A DNA stretch of 64,000 nt, taken from NCBI RefSeq assembly GCF_003261055.1, contig NZ_CP030074.1, positions 310,001-374,000 on the forward strand. The letters are read 5' to 3'. Positions 43,661 to 52,926 of the stretch are shown here, one piece after another. The stretch's first letter is position 1. Every line of letters starts with the position of its first letter. A program made the position numbers and the translations under genes. Source of the DNA: Streptomyces cadmiisoli. GTDB taxonomy: Bacteria > Actinomycetota > Actinomycetes > Streptomycetales > Streptomycetaceae. The notes under the pieces are model-generated. The model had not been told where the DNA came from and searched no databases. It saw only the letters and a program-made list of their open reading frames with translations.

Positions 43661-44432
43661 AAAGGGAACCCTGAACGCGGTTCTTGCCGGCTCACGGATG
43701 CAGTACCGCGAGGCGCGCGGCGACTGGTTCGCGCCGGTCCTCTGCGTGCTTCAGCCGGTTGCCCTCACGGTCACCTTGCTGGAGGGACACCACACGGCCC
43801 CTGACCAACGGATTCCCGTCCTTGTCGGCGCAGTTCTCACCTCGCTCTGGAGTGCGCTGGTTTGGGGCGCGGGCGGGATGCTGCGCCGGGACCAATATCA
43901 GGGCACGCTTGGCGCGGTCATCACCGCCGGACCGTACTCGGCGGGACTGGTTCTGTTGGGCCGAGCCTTGGGAGCGGCGGCACGCAATGTGATGGTGGTC
44001 TGCCTGACCTCCGTTGCTCTCGCCGCCTACCTCGGCATAATGCCCTCGCTAGGGGGGCTGCCGATGCTTTTCCTCGGGCTCTTTCTGGTGCTGGCTACCG
44101 GTTCCGTGATCGGGCTACTTCTGTCCTGTCTCTTTCTCGTCACCCGGCACAGCCAGCATCTCTCCGGTGCGCTGCTGTACCCCGTGCACCTACTGGGCGG
44201 CCTGGTGGTGCCCCTGAGCATGCTGCCAGCATGGCTCCGCTGGCCCAGTTCACTGTTCAGTCTTCACTGGATCAAGGAAATTCTGGTGAACGCCCTGAGT
44301 GGTGGCGTGCTGGCGGGAGAAGCCCTTGTAGGTTCAGTAGCACTCACTACTGTGTACGCGGTGGCGGCCCTGAGGATGTTCTCCCACATACAGCAACGCA
44401 GCCGCCGCGGAGAAGGACTTGACTTTCAATGA
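43635..44432 (+). CDS. ABC transporter permease 1
   Basis: A 265-residue membrane protein with six hydrophobic segments in ABC-2-type arrangement. The N-terminus is MRMFTMLVEKGTLNAVLAG, and the C-terminal part contains GLVVPLSMLPAWLRWPSSLFSLHWI, a typical ABC-2 periplasmic loop/TM6 region. The gene overlaps the ATPase gene by 26 bases and the next permease by 14, implying one tightly coupled transporter operon. Confidence 0.88.
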   Translation: MRMFTMLVEKGTLNAVLAGSRMQYREARGDWFAPVLCVLQPVALTVTLLEGHHTAPDQRIPVLVGAVLTSLWSALVWGAGGMLRRDQYQGTLGAVITAGPYSAGLVLLGRALGAAARNVMVVCLTSVALAAYLGIMPSLGGLPMLFLGLFLVLATGSVIGLLLSCLFLVTRHSQHLSGALLYPVHLLGGLVVPLSMLPAWLRWPSSLFSLHWIKEILVNALSGGVLAGEALVGSVALTTVYAVAALRMFSHIQQRSRRGEGLDFQ

Positions 44433-45222
44433 GCCCGGGCGGGCACTGATTCCCGCCACATTCACCACAAATTTGCACGCAGTGCGACCTCTTCTCCTCT
44501 TCGGGGCAAGGTCGTTTCGCGCATACTATCCATGGCAGCTCCTTTTCACGACAATACTTCCGAGGCAATTTGTCCTCTGCGTATTCCTGACGTCCATCGG
44601 TGTAATTTCCGGAGGTCCGGAGAACCAGGCATTCGCTTTCATGGGCGCCACCATATTCGCACAAACGATAGTAATGATCAACGTTGCGGATATTTTGATC
44701 GACGACCGAGAACATGCAACCCACGATGCTTTGAATACTGCCATCCCCTCCAGTGCGAGTATTCTTGCCGCACGTTTGGCGCCATACCCCCTGTTCGCAC
44801 TAAGCTGCTCCCTGGCTGCTTTGGCTGCCGGACCATTTCTAGGACAGGGAGACCATCTTCTAGAGTTTTTGAAATGCGCACCGGTCTACTTGGCCAGCGG
44901 CATTTCTATCACTACTGCAGGCGCCGCGTTTGCAATGATGATACGGAATGCCGAGGAGCTTGTGAGCAATGCGATGCTGTGGGTCATGATCCTTTCAGGT
45001 GGAATTATCCATCAAAGCGCGGTTGCCTGGCTTGAGCCCCTTAACCTGATACTGCCTGGCAAGCATGCTGTAGCTGCCCTGCAATACCATCTGGCGGGCA
45101 AATCAATGATGCCGGGCATTCTGGGTGAAATCACTGTTGCGGGTTTCTGGTTCCTGGTCGCCTGTGTCTTCACCTGGATACGCAGCCAATATGCGAGGAA
45201 ATGGGGATCAACCTCCGCATAA
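44419..45222 (+). CDS. ABC transporter permease 2
   Basis: A 267-residue ABC-2-type permease starting at TTG 44419, with GGAG six bases upstream. Six membrane segments are evident, with SGGIIHQSAVAWLEPLNLILPGKHA near the C-terminus matching the corresponding region of permease 1. The two permeases probably form a heterodimer with two copies of the ATPase. This gene is noticeably AT-richer than its neighbours, which suggests different ancestry within the cluster. Confidence 0.87.
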   Translation: MTFNEPGRALIPATFTTNLHAVRPLLLFGARSFRAYYPWQLLFTTILPRQFVLCVFLTSIGVISGGPENQAFAFMGATIFAQTIVMINVADILIDDREHATHDALNTAIPSSASILAARLAPYPLFALSCSLAALAAGPFLGQGDHLLEFLKCAPVYLASGISITTAGAAFAMMIRNAEELVSNAMLWVMILSGGIIHQSAVAWLEPLNLILPGKHAVAALQYHLAGKSMMPGILGEITVAGFWFLVACVFTWIRSQYARKWGSTSA

Positions 45223-45283
45223 TCGTCCGCCTACCCGAGAAGGATCACGCAGATCGCGTACACCCCACACACTAGGAGACTTG

Positions 45284-46909
45284 ATGACCCCCGGACAGGC
45301 GCTGACACAAACGCGGCAGGAACTGCGGCTTCCCTCCTTCAGGACGGCCATGGTGGCCGGCAGCTCAGAGCGCATTCAGCGAGCACTCACAGAATTCGCC
45401 GCGGCCTGTGGCTGCACTTACGCGTGCAGGTACCAGTCCAGGGAACTCCTGGAGGCCGAACTGTCCGGCGCGGAGTTCCAATTGACCGTGCAAGCCCGCT
45501 CCATACCCGCAGACGGCAGTGGAACACTGGCTCTCCCTGCCGAGGACGCGATGCAGTCCGAAGTCGTGATCACCGGCACCCCCCTCGACGGCAGGTCGGT
45601 CGAGGGTGTGCTCGACGACGTGGTGAAATTCTTGCACCGTGAAGCCAGTGCGTACACCGAAGACGATCTCGATCAGATCGTGGAGAACATGCCTCTACTC
45701 AAGCGCTACGCTCAGCCGGATGCCGCTTGGAATTCCTGGGCGCTGATCTTCCGCGACCATTACGTCGAGAACAGCGTCGGCTTTCTCCTAGCGTGCGAAC
45801 GGGCCGGACTGGCGCCTGAGTGGATCTACGCACTCTCCAAGGGAGACCGGACGGCACACCGTGAGCGTGTGCACGCTACCTTCCTCGAACGCGGATACCG
45901 TAGCGCGGTGCTGGACAACTCGGTGATCGACGGTACAGCCGGGGAGAGCATGCAGCAGCAGGCACTGCTCGTGGGTGCCGAGGTCAACGCGTTCATCAGA
46001 CTTGCTCACCAAGCCGGTCGCCGAGTTCTCGTCATCGACGATGGCGGCCTGATCGCTCAGGGACGGGCCACCGGGGGGACCGGCTGGGAACGGATCGACG
46101 GCGCGATCGAGTTGACTGTCAGCGGTCTGCGACGCATTTCACGCACGAATGTTGAGGTGCCCGTTGTCAACATGGCGCGGTCCCAGCTCAAGACTCACAT
46201 CGCTTACGCCGAGATCGCCGATTCCTGCCTGCGCCGGGTGCGCTCGCTGTTGCACGGCCAGAAGTTTATTGGCCGACGAGCGGTATGCCTGGGCTTCGGG
46301 ACTCTCGGCGCCCGTATCGCTAGGGGGTTGCGGGCGAGCGGGGTTCGGGCCGTCGTCGTGGACACTGACCCCTTGGCGCTAATCCGCGCCGCCGAGGAGG
46401 GATTCGAAACGGCACGTGGTCTGCGCGCGGCTTTGGAACGGGAGGCTCCGTTCCTCATCACCGGCAGCACGGGAGCGCAGGCAGTGACTCCGGAGGATCT
46501 TACGTCGCTTCCCAATGGCGTGTTTCTCGCAGGTTTCGCGACTAAGGACTTCAGCCTATTTTCCCTCAACACAGAGGATCTCCCCGCTCGTAAGATCGCG
46601 GAGACGGGGACCGAGTACGTTCTCCCTCACGGTGGCAGCGTGATACTGCTTGGGGACGGCAGGTCGCTAAACCTCTATGAGGCGGAGGGCATCCCGAACC
46701 AAGGCTACGACGCGTACCGCGCTGGCACGTATCTCGTCGCGACAGCCATGTGCCGTACCGCAAAGGATCTCCCACCGGGGGTGCACCTCCAGGCAGCAGA
46801 CCAAATCATCGAGGATGCAGGGCTGTTCGATGCCTACTACGACACTTACATTGCGACGGACACTACTGACCGTTGCGGCGTGATGTCGTTGGGCGCTGAC
46901 TATGTGTGA
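45284..46909 (+). CDS. S-adenosylhomocysteine-hydrolase-like NAD-binding protein
   Basis: A 541-residue protein starting at ATG 45284 after AGGAG. The N-terminal 140 residues are unfamiliar. The rest resembles the SAH-hydrolase/D-isomer dehydrogenase fold: VLVIDDGGLIAQGRA, NMARSQLKT (with the Lys found near the active site of SAHH), AVCLGFGTLGARIARGLRASGVRAVVVDTDP as the NAD-binding Rossmann motif, and ITGSTG. It lacks the full SAHH substrate signature, so it may process a different nucleoside or thioether, or recycle SAH from the radical SAM step. It is the last gene of the right arm, ending 17 bases before an IS630 remnant. Confidence 0.72.
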   Translation: MTPGQALTQTRQELRLPSFRTAMVAGSSERIQRALTEFAAACGCTYACRYQSRELLEAELSGAEFQLTVQARSIPADGSGTLALPAEDAMQSEVVITGTPLDGRSVEGVLDDVVKFLHREASAYTEDDLDQIVENMPLLKRYAQPDAAWNSWALIFRDHYVENSVGFLLACERAGLAPEWIYALSKGDRTAHRERVHATFLERGYRSAVLDNSVIDGTAGESMQQQALLVGAEVNAFIRLAHQAGRRVLVIDDGGLIAQGRATGGTGWERIDGAIELTVSGLRRISRTNVEVPVVNMARSQLKTHIAYAEIADSCLRRVRSLLHGQKFIGRRAVCLGFGTLGARIARGLRASGVRAVVVDTDPLALIRAAEEGFETARGLRAALEREAPFLITGSTGAQAVTPEDLTSLPNGVFLAGFATKDFSLFSLNTEDLPARKIAETGTEYVLPHGGSVILLGDGRSLNLYEAEGIPNQGYDAYRAGTYLVATAMCRTAKDLPPGVHLQAADQIIEDAGLFDAYYDTYIATDTTDRCGVMSLGADYV

Positions 46910-46951
46910 TCGTTGCGGTAGGCCTGGTGTGTGAGATATCCGAAGGGTGGT

Positions 46952-48219
46952 CAGGGCTGATTCAAAGTCGTGGTGATTACGAGAGTGTGCAGGTCGCAGG
47001 GGTGTGACGATCCGATGGGAGGCCGTCACGAACGCAACGAAGCTCCGGTTGACGGGGTGACCTTGCCAAGTCGCCCTGCCTTTCCGGAGCTTCGATGTGC
47101 CGCCAGTCTGCCACTGTCTGTCTGACCAAACCGCCCAACGCTGCCCAGCGCGCCGCGCACGGCATCGCCGAGCGGCTGGGGGTTCTTCGCGATCCGCGGG
47201 ATCGGCGCGGACGGCGCCACGCGCTGGTGGCGGTCCTGCTCACCGCCTGCTGCGCAGTACTGGCCGGGGCCTGCTCCTATCTGGCCATCGGCCAGTGGGC
47301 CCGCCATGCGCCGCAGGACACCCTGGCCCGCCTCGGCGTACGTGCCGCAGGCCCGCTAGGCGTGCGCCGCGCACCATCGGGCTCCACGATCCGCCGTATT
47401 CTGACCCTGGTGTGTCCCGGCGGGCTCGCCGACCTGCTCGGATGCGCCCCCACCGGCGCCCGGACCCTGGCCGTTGACGGAAAGTGCGCCCGCGGCTCGC
47501 GCACCGATGCCGCCCCGGCCGCCCAGCTGCTGTCCGCCGTGCTCACCGGGGGACGCACCGTCAGTCAGCTGCGGGTGCCGGACAAGACCACCGAGGTCAC
47601 TGGTTTCACCCGCCTGCTGGCGCCGTTCGACCTGGCCGGCGTCGTGGTGACCGCCGACGCCCTGCACACCCTCCGCGACCACGCCAGGTGGCTGGTGGAA
47701 GAGAAGAAGGCGCACTTCGTGCTCGTGGTCAAGCGGAACCAGCCGACGCTGCACGGGCGGCGCGAGACCCGCTCGGTGCGCACCCTCACTGTCACCGACC
47801 TCGGCCTGGACTTCCCGCACGTGGCACAGGCCGCGAAGATCCACCGGCACCGCACCGACCGAAAGACCGGCAAGATCACCCGCGAGACCGTCTACACCAT
47901 CACCGACCTTCCGGCACGCGCGGCATCGCCGCAGGTCATCGGCGAACTCGTCCGTTCGCAGTGGGGTATCGAGGCTGTGCACCACGTCAGAGACACCACC
48001 TTCAGCGAGGACGCCTCGAAGATCCGAACCGGGCACGAGCCGGAGAACATGGCCACGCTGCGCAGCTTCGCGATCAGCACCCTGCGCACCGCCGGGCATC
48101 GCGGCATCGTCTCCGGCCTGCGCGAGATCTCCTACACGCCCTTCACCCGCCCGCTAAACCTGATCGGCCTGCCCTGACCAGCAACGCCACATGATCACCA
48201 CGACTTTGAATCAGCCCTG
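46952..48219. mobile_element. ISAs1-family element inserted in IS630
   Basis: Perfect 26-base inverted repeats, CAGGGCTGATTCAAAGTCG and onward, occupy 46952-46977 and 48194-48219. The flanks GAAGGGTGGT (46942-46951) and GCAGGGTGGT (48220-48229) form a 10-base target duplication with one mismatch, which is in the size range of the family. The element is 1268 bases with one intact transposase. Confidence 0.92.
47095..48177 (+). CDS. ISAs1-family transposase
   Basis: A 360-residue DDE transposase in one frame. The N-terminal DDE_Tnp_1-associated domain (LGVLRDPRDRRGRRHALVAVL, IGQWARHAP) is followed by the catalytic core with LAVDGKCARGSR, VVVTADALHT, HFVLVVKRNQPTL and a C-terminal IRTGHEPENMATLRSFAI block. 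It has perfect terminal repeats and no frameshift, so it is probably active. Confidence 0.9.
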   Translation: MCRQSATVCLTKPPNAAQRAAHGIAERLGVLRDPRDRRGRRHALVAVLLTACCAVLAGACSYLAIGQWARHAPQDTLARLGVRAAGPLGVRRAPSGSTIRRILTLVCPGGLADLLGCAPTGARTLAVDGKCARGSRTDAAPAAQLLSAVLTGGRTVSQLRVPDKTTEVTGFTRLLAPFDLAGVVVTADALHTLRDHARWLVEEKKAHFVLVVKRNQPTLHGRRETRSVRTLTVTDLGLDFPHVAQAAKIHRHRTDRKTGKITRETVYTITDLPARAASPQVIGELVRSQWGIEAVHHVRDTTFSEDASKIRTGHEPENMATLRSFAISTLRTAGHRGIVSGLREISYTPFTRPLNLIGLP

Positions 48220-49225
48220 GCAGGGTGGTGGGCTGACGCCTCAACGGCAGGCGTTTCGCGAGCGGATCCGGCTGGAGGCCGCGGAGCGATTCGCTGACGA
48301 TGCCTCCAACGCCGAGGTCGCCAAGGATTTACGGGTCAGCGTGCGCTCGATACAGCGCTGGCGCCGGGCCCGGCATGTCGCCGGCACCGAGGGGCTGCGG
48401 TCTGCTGGGCCCGTCTCCCGTACCAGACTGAGCGAGGCCCTTTTTTCCGTCCTTGAGCAGGAGCTCGCCAAGGGGCCGGTCGCGCACGGCTGGCCGTACC
48501 AGACGTGGACGCGGATCAAGACGCTGATCGGGCGCCGGTTCCACAAGAGCATGACGCTGTCGGCAATCGCATGGATGCTGCACCGGCACGGCTACAGCCA
48601 CCAGGTACCGGCCCGCCGGGCGGTCGAGCGTGACGAGGCGGCCGTGGCCAGCTGGGTGAAGGAGACCTGGCCGCAGGTGGGAAGGTCCGTGGCGGCGCTC
48701 GACGCCTGGTTGTGCTTCGAAGACGAAGCCGGCTTTTCGATGACGCCGCCCACCACACGGACCTTGGCCCGGCGCGGACGCGCTCCCATCATCCGAGTCC
48801 GCGGATGTTGCAGCGCCGCTTCTCCGTCGCTGCCCTGGCCTGCTACAAACGAGGTGAACACTCACGGCTGATCTACCGGCCCAAGCAGCATCCCGATCAC
48901 AAGCGCGGCGGCAGACGCAGTCTCACTTGGACCGACTACCGCGACCTGCTCGTCGCCGCCCACCACCACCTCGGCGCACCCATCGTCCTCGTGTGGGACA
49001 ACTGTGAGACTCATGGGGCGCCGTCCGGGACCCTGGTCTGACCCGTGGGACAACTGGAGCCTGGCTGCCTTGTTGAGGACCTGTCGGCTTGTGTCCCGGT
49101 CGGTGCTTGCTGCCGCCGGGACCAGCGGGCGTGTCCCGATAGCGCCTTGAGGCTTCCCATCGCAGTCTTGCCCGCGCTGCTCCGGCGGGCATCGCCTTCC
49201 TGGCGGCACGGTGCAAGGAGCGAGG

Positions 49226-50130
49226 GTGGGCAAGATCGGAGTGGCAGTGGTTGGCGAGGTCCTGGTCACGGTGGGCATCGACACGCACGTGGACGTGCAT
49301 GTTGCTGTCGCGTTGGACCAGTTCGGCCGAAAGCTGGACGTGCTCAGTATCAACACCACAGGGCACGGACATCGTCGCCTTCTGGATGGGGTACGCGCGC
49401 TGGGCACTCCGCACCGGTTCGGAGTGGAGGGCACGGGTGCCTACGGGGCCGGGCTGACCCGCTATCTGCGCCGCCAAAGCATGGATGTGGTGGAGGTCAT
49501 CCGGCCGACCCGCCAGACACGGCGCCGGGCTGGTGGCAAGAACGATGCCATCGACGCCGAAGCCGCTGCCCGCGCAGTCCAGGCGGGTACCGTCATAGGC
49601 GAGGCCAAGTCCCAGGATGGCCCGATGGAGATGATCCGCACGCTGCGTCTGGCGCGCCGTTCGGCGATGAAAGCCCGCACGCAGGCCGCCAACCAGCTCC
49701 ACGCAGTCGTTGTCACCGCCCCGCAGGAACTGCGCGATCGCCTGCGCAGCCTGTCTCTGTCCGACTTGGTGGCCACTGTGGCCAGGTTCCGTCCCGGCCG
49801 TGTCGACTCTCTTGAGACCGCGGCCAAACTCGCCCTCAAGAGCCTGGCGGTCCGCTATCAGCAACTCGCCTGTGAGATCTCCGAGTTGAACCAGCAGATC
49901 GACCGGCTCGCCTACCGGGCTGCCCCGGAACTCATGCAGATCAAGGGGGTCGGACACCGCCGCGGCCCTGCTTGTGGCAGCAGGCGACAACGCCAACCGG
50001 CTGCGTTCGGAAGCCTCCTTCGCCCACATGTCCGGCGTTGCCCCGATACCCGCCAGCTCGAGGAAGACCAACCGCAACCGTCTCAACCGAGGCGGCAACC
50101 GGGAAGCAAACCGAGCTCTCTACATGCTGG
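49226..50130 (+). pseudogene. IS110-family transposase, frameshifted and truncated
   Basis: GTG 49226 follows AAGGAG. The DEDD N-terminal domain is well preserved (TVGIDTHVDVHVAVALD, FGVEGTGAYG, RRAGGKNDAIDAEAAARA). A frameshift near 49950, after LMQIKGVG, moves the C-terminal domain (GDNANRLRSEASFAHMSGVAPIPASS, NREANRALYML) to another frame, and the gene stops being recognisable at about 50130 where an IS3 end and an IS4 insertion begin. Confidence 0.88.
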
Positions 50131-50141
50131 TGAATTTCCCC

Positions 50142-51920
50142 CAAGGCCGGGTAGTTAGCGTTTTCGCAGGTCACGCAAGAGGTGCCGTTTCCTGTGTGAT
50201 GGCCGCGTAGCGCCCCGTGCGGACCCTCTTGATCATTCCCTTCTGGTCCAGCGGGCGAGTTGTCGGTAGGTGGCAACGAGAGTGACGTCGCCGAGGAGTT
50301 CGGCGATCTCCCTTGAGCGCCATAGCCGTTCGGGTTCTGCCTGCAGGATGGCCAGCACACGTGTCATGCGGGTGCTGGTCCTGCCGGGGCCGGCGTACTG
50401 GAGCACTGTGGTCGTGGGCAGTGCGGCCTCCGGCACCGGCAGCGGCAGAAGCGTGATCGCCGTTGAAGTAACGGCTTTGCTGGCGTCGGGGCGGCCGTCC
50501 AGTTTCCGTTCCGCGTAGCGGGAGATGGGGGACTTCACCTTGCGGGTGCTGACGCGGGCCCGCCGTGCGGGCGACAGCGCCGACAGGAGCCGTCGGCCGA
50601 TCTCTCCGATGCCCCGCTCGAAGATGCCTTCCGCACCTACGAGTAGGTCACGGGCTGTTTGGAGGGCAATGGTGAAACCGCAACGGTCGGGATCGGTGCC
50701 CGGCTGGGACTCTGCCGCCTGGACCATGGTGCGGCGTAGGAGCTGGTAGAGGGTGAGCAGGGCCCACATATCCTGCTCGACGCTCGCCGGGTCGTGCGAG
50801 CGCAGGACGCGTCCGTGCAGGATGATGTGGCGCAGGGCGTAGTAGGCGCTCTCGTGTTCCCAGCGCTCGTGATAGAGGTGCACGAGGCGGTCGGCGGGGT
50901 AGCGGCGGGCGTCCAGGAGCGTGGTGGCCAGGCGGTAGGAGCCCTCGAAGGTGCTGCCGTCGGTGCAGGTGATGGTCACCTGGGCTTCGATGATGCGCAC
51001 CGGGACGCCGCCGATGACCGAGAGGTAGGAGGAGTCGGCGAGAGTTTGAAGGACTGGTGGGCGGCGGCGCTGGGAATGCGGCCCAGGACCTGTGCGCCGG
51101 TGGCGTGCGCGGCGGTGAGGAAGTCGTTGCTGTCGAATCCCCGGTCCCACAGCACCAGCATCTCGGGGCTCAGGTGGTGTAACAGCCGGTTGGCGTAGGA
51201 GGTTTCGCCTTCCCGGGTGGGGCCGAAGACCGCTGCGATGACGGCCCGAGTGCCGGTCTCGACCAGTGTCATCAGCTAGACCTGGGGATACCCGCCGTGC
51301 GGGCACCGCCCCAACCAGCCCGGGTTGCGTTCGCTGTCCGGCACCTTGATCGAGCTGCAGCCGTCGAACGACACCGTCCGGTACGGGCCGAACCGCACCC
51401 CCGACGTGGTCGGGCGGGCCAACGGCCCGGCCAGCACCTCGAACAACGCCCGCACCGGCGTGCTGCCGAGCCTTCGGTGCAGGTCACGAAGCGCCTTCGT
51501 GCTCGGGCGGACAACCGGCATCCCCGGCAGGCCGGCCGTCAGCTTGGCCCACACGAGCCGATAGCCGACCTCGGGGAAGAGACACATCGCCAGCAGGAAG
51601 TAAACGCCGACTCGGGAGGGAAGATCCCGCAGCCGGCGCTGCACGGTCCGCGTCTCCGACAAGACCGCATCGACCAGCTCGAACGGCATGATCGGCGTCA
51701 GCTCTCCCAGATGGCCCGGCGCGAACCGACCCGCGGCCACTATGACCGTGCGGGTGATGGTCGCCAGCGGTGGTGGCAGGACACAATGCTCGGGCAACGG
51801 AGCTCCTTCGGGAACAAGCTGTCTTGGACGACTGCCTGTACCAACGAGCTCCGTTGCTGCATGTCAGGACTTTCTCAACTCCCTCGCATGACCTGTGAAA
51901 ACGCTAACTACCCGGCCTTG
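50142..51920. mobile_element. IS4-family element with 10-base target duplication
   Basis: Inverted repeats CAAGGCCGGGTAGTTAGCG and onward through TTTTC, one mismatch, CAGGTCA lie at both ends. GAATTTCCCC flanks the element at 50132-50141 and 51921-51930, the 10-base duplication expected for IS4 relatives. It inserted where an IS3 end meets the IS110 gene. Confidence 0.88.
50233..51797 (-). pseudogene. IS4-family transposase with nonsense codon and frameshift
   Basis: Read leftward from ATG 51797: an N-terminal DUF4372-like region (FELVDAVLSETRTVQRRLRDLPSRVGVY), VSFDGCSSIKVPD with the first catalytic D, an in-frame TAG at 51278-51276 after GGYPQV, then LVLWDRGFDSNDF with the second D, a frameshift near 51050, and the C-terminal YHERWEHESAYYALRH block with the Glu. 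The coding information is almost complete but the gene cannot give one protein. Confidence 0.85.
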
Positions 51921-51952
51921 GAATTTCCCCCTTGAGCGTGGACAGTGGGTGG

Positions 51953-52792
51953 TTACGCTGCGGGGGCGAGGTCTTGTGCCGTCAGTACCCTGGTTTCGAC
52001 GGGCGTGACGTACCCGTAGACGGGATGCTTGCGCAGGCGGGTGCGGTTGTAGTCGACCTCTACAAAAAGGAAGATGTCGGCATGGGCGGCCTCGCGGGAC
52101 TCCCAGACCGTGGTCCCGATCTCCGCTTTCAGCAATCCGAAAAAGGTTTCGACGGCCGCGTTATCGTAACACGAGCCCGTTCTGCCCATGCTCTGCCGCA
52201 ACCCCAACTCCGTTATCAGCCTGCGGTATTCGTGTGACGCGTACTCCGATCCGCGGTCCGAGTGCGCGATGCACCCTTTCTGCAGGCCGCCGCGGCCTGC
52301 GGCCATCTTCAGCGCATCGACGACCAGCTCGGCGCGGTGGTGATCGGCCATCGCGTATCCGACCATCTCGCGTGTGGCCAGGTCGATGACCGTGGCGAGA
52401 TACCACCAGCCGGCCAGCGTGGGCAGGTAGGTGATGTCCGAGACCAGCCTGGTGCCCGGCTCGGCGGCGGTGAAGTCGCGTCCTACCAGGTCCGGCGACG
52501 GGGCCGCCTTCCTGTCCAGCCGGGTCAGGCCGCGGCGCTTGCGGCGCGTGATCCCGCGGATGTCGCGCTCGCGCATCAGTCGCTCGACCCTCTTCCGGTT
52601 GATCCGCCGCCCCTTCCTGCGTAGCGCCGCCGTGATCCTGGGGGCACCGTATGCGCGGCGGGACGCCGTGTGGATCTGCCGGATCTCGGCAACCAGCTCG
52701 CCCTCCCGAAGGGCGCGTTCCTCGGCCGCCGGCCGGGCGGCGAGGTGCGCGCAGTAGCCCGAACGGGACACCCCGAGCACCCTGCACATCAA
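51953..52792 (-). CDS. IS3-family transposase OrfB (element truncated)
   Basis: A 279-residue DDE integrase-type OrfB. Catalytic blocks are LVSDITYLPT, AHSDRGSEYASHEYRR and DNAAVETFFGLLKAE, with a preceding HTH_21-like region (YGAPRITAALRRKGRRINRKRVERLM). Upstream, only the last residues of OrfA (AAFFAKEST then stop) remain at about 52895 before an IS30 remnant begins, so the normal OrfAB frameshift product cannot be made. The right terminus, near 51930, was hit by the IS4 element. Confidence 0.85.
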   Translation of the reverse strand: MMCRVLGVSRSGYCAHLAARPAAEERALREGELVAEIRQIHTASRRAYGAPRITAALRRKGRRINRKRVERLMRERDIRGITRRKRRGLTRLDRKAAPSPDLVGRDFTAAEPGTRLVSDITYLPTLAGWWYLATVIDLATREMVGYAMADHHRAELVVDALKMAAGRGGLQKGCIAHSDRGSEYASHEYRRLITELGLRQSMGRTGSCYDNAAVETFFGLLKAEIGTTVWESREAAHADIFLFVEVDYNRTRLRKHPVYGYVTPVETRVLTAQDLAPAA

Positions 52793-52926
52793 GGTGACAC
52801 CGTGACCACCGGGGTTGTTCTCGGTGGCCTTCTCCGCATCGATGAACGCGTAGCGCGCGGCTACTTCGTCGACTCCTTTGCGAAGAAGGCTGCCCTAGAT
52901 TCAACCTGTCAGAGCAACAGTGCTGG

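Larger units (their letters stand above)
46927..49023 (+). pseudogene. IS630-family transposase split by ISAs1 and frameshifted
   Basis: The N-terminus reads about RYPKGG up to 46951, is interrupted by an ISAs1 element, and resumes at about 48220 with GLTPQRQAFRERIRLEAAERFADD and the helix-turn-helix VAKDLRVSVRSIQRWRRA. LDAWLCFEDEAGFSMTPP carries the first catalytic acidic block. A frameshift near 48790-48810 moves the rest (RGEHSRLIYRPKQHPDHKRGG, APIVLVWDN) to another frame, and the C-terminal third is missing beyond about 49020. It is not functional. Confidence 0.85.

Noticed and set aside
28948..46909. Composite transposon carrying the whole cluster between two IS1380 copies
   Set aside because: The second IS1380 copy is 14 kb beyond the cluster, truncated and lacks its right end. 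The intervening region is built from unrelated insertions, so simple IS1380-mediated transposition of the cluster is not supported.
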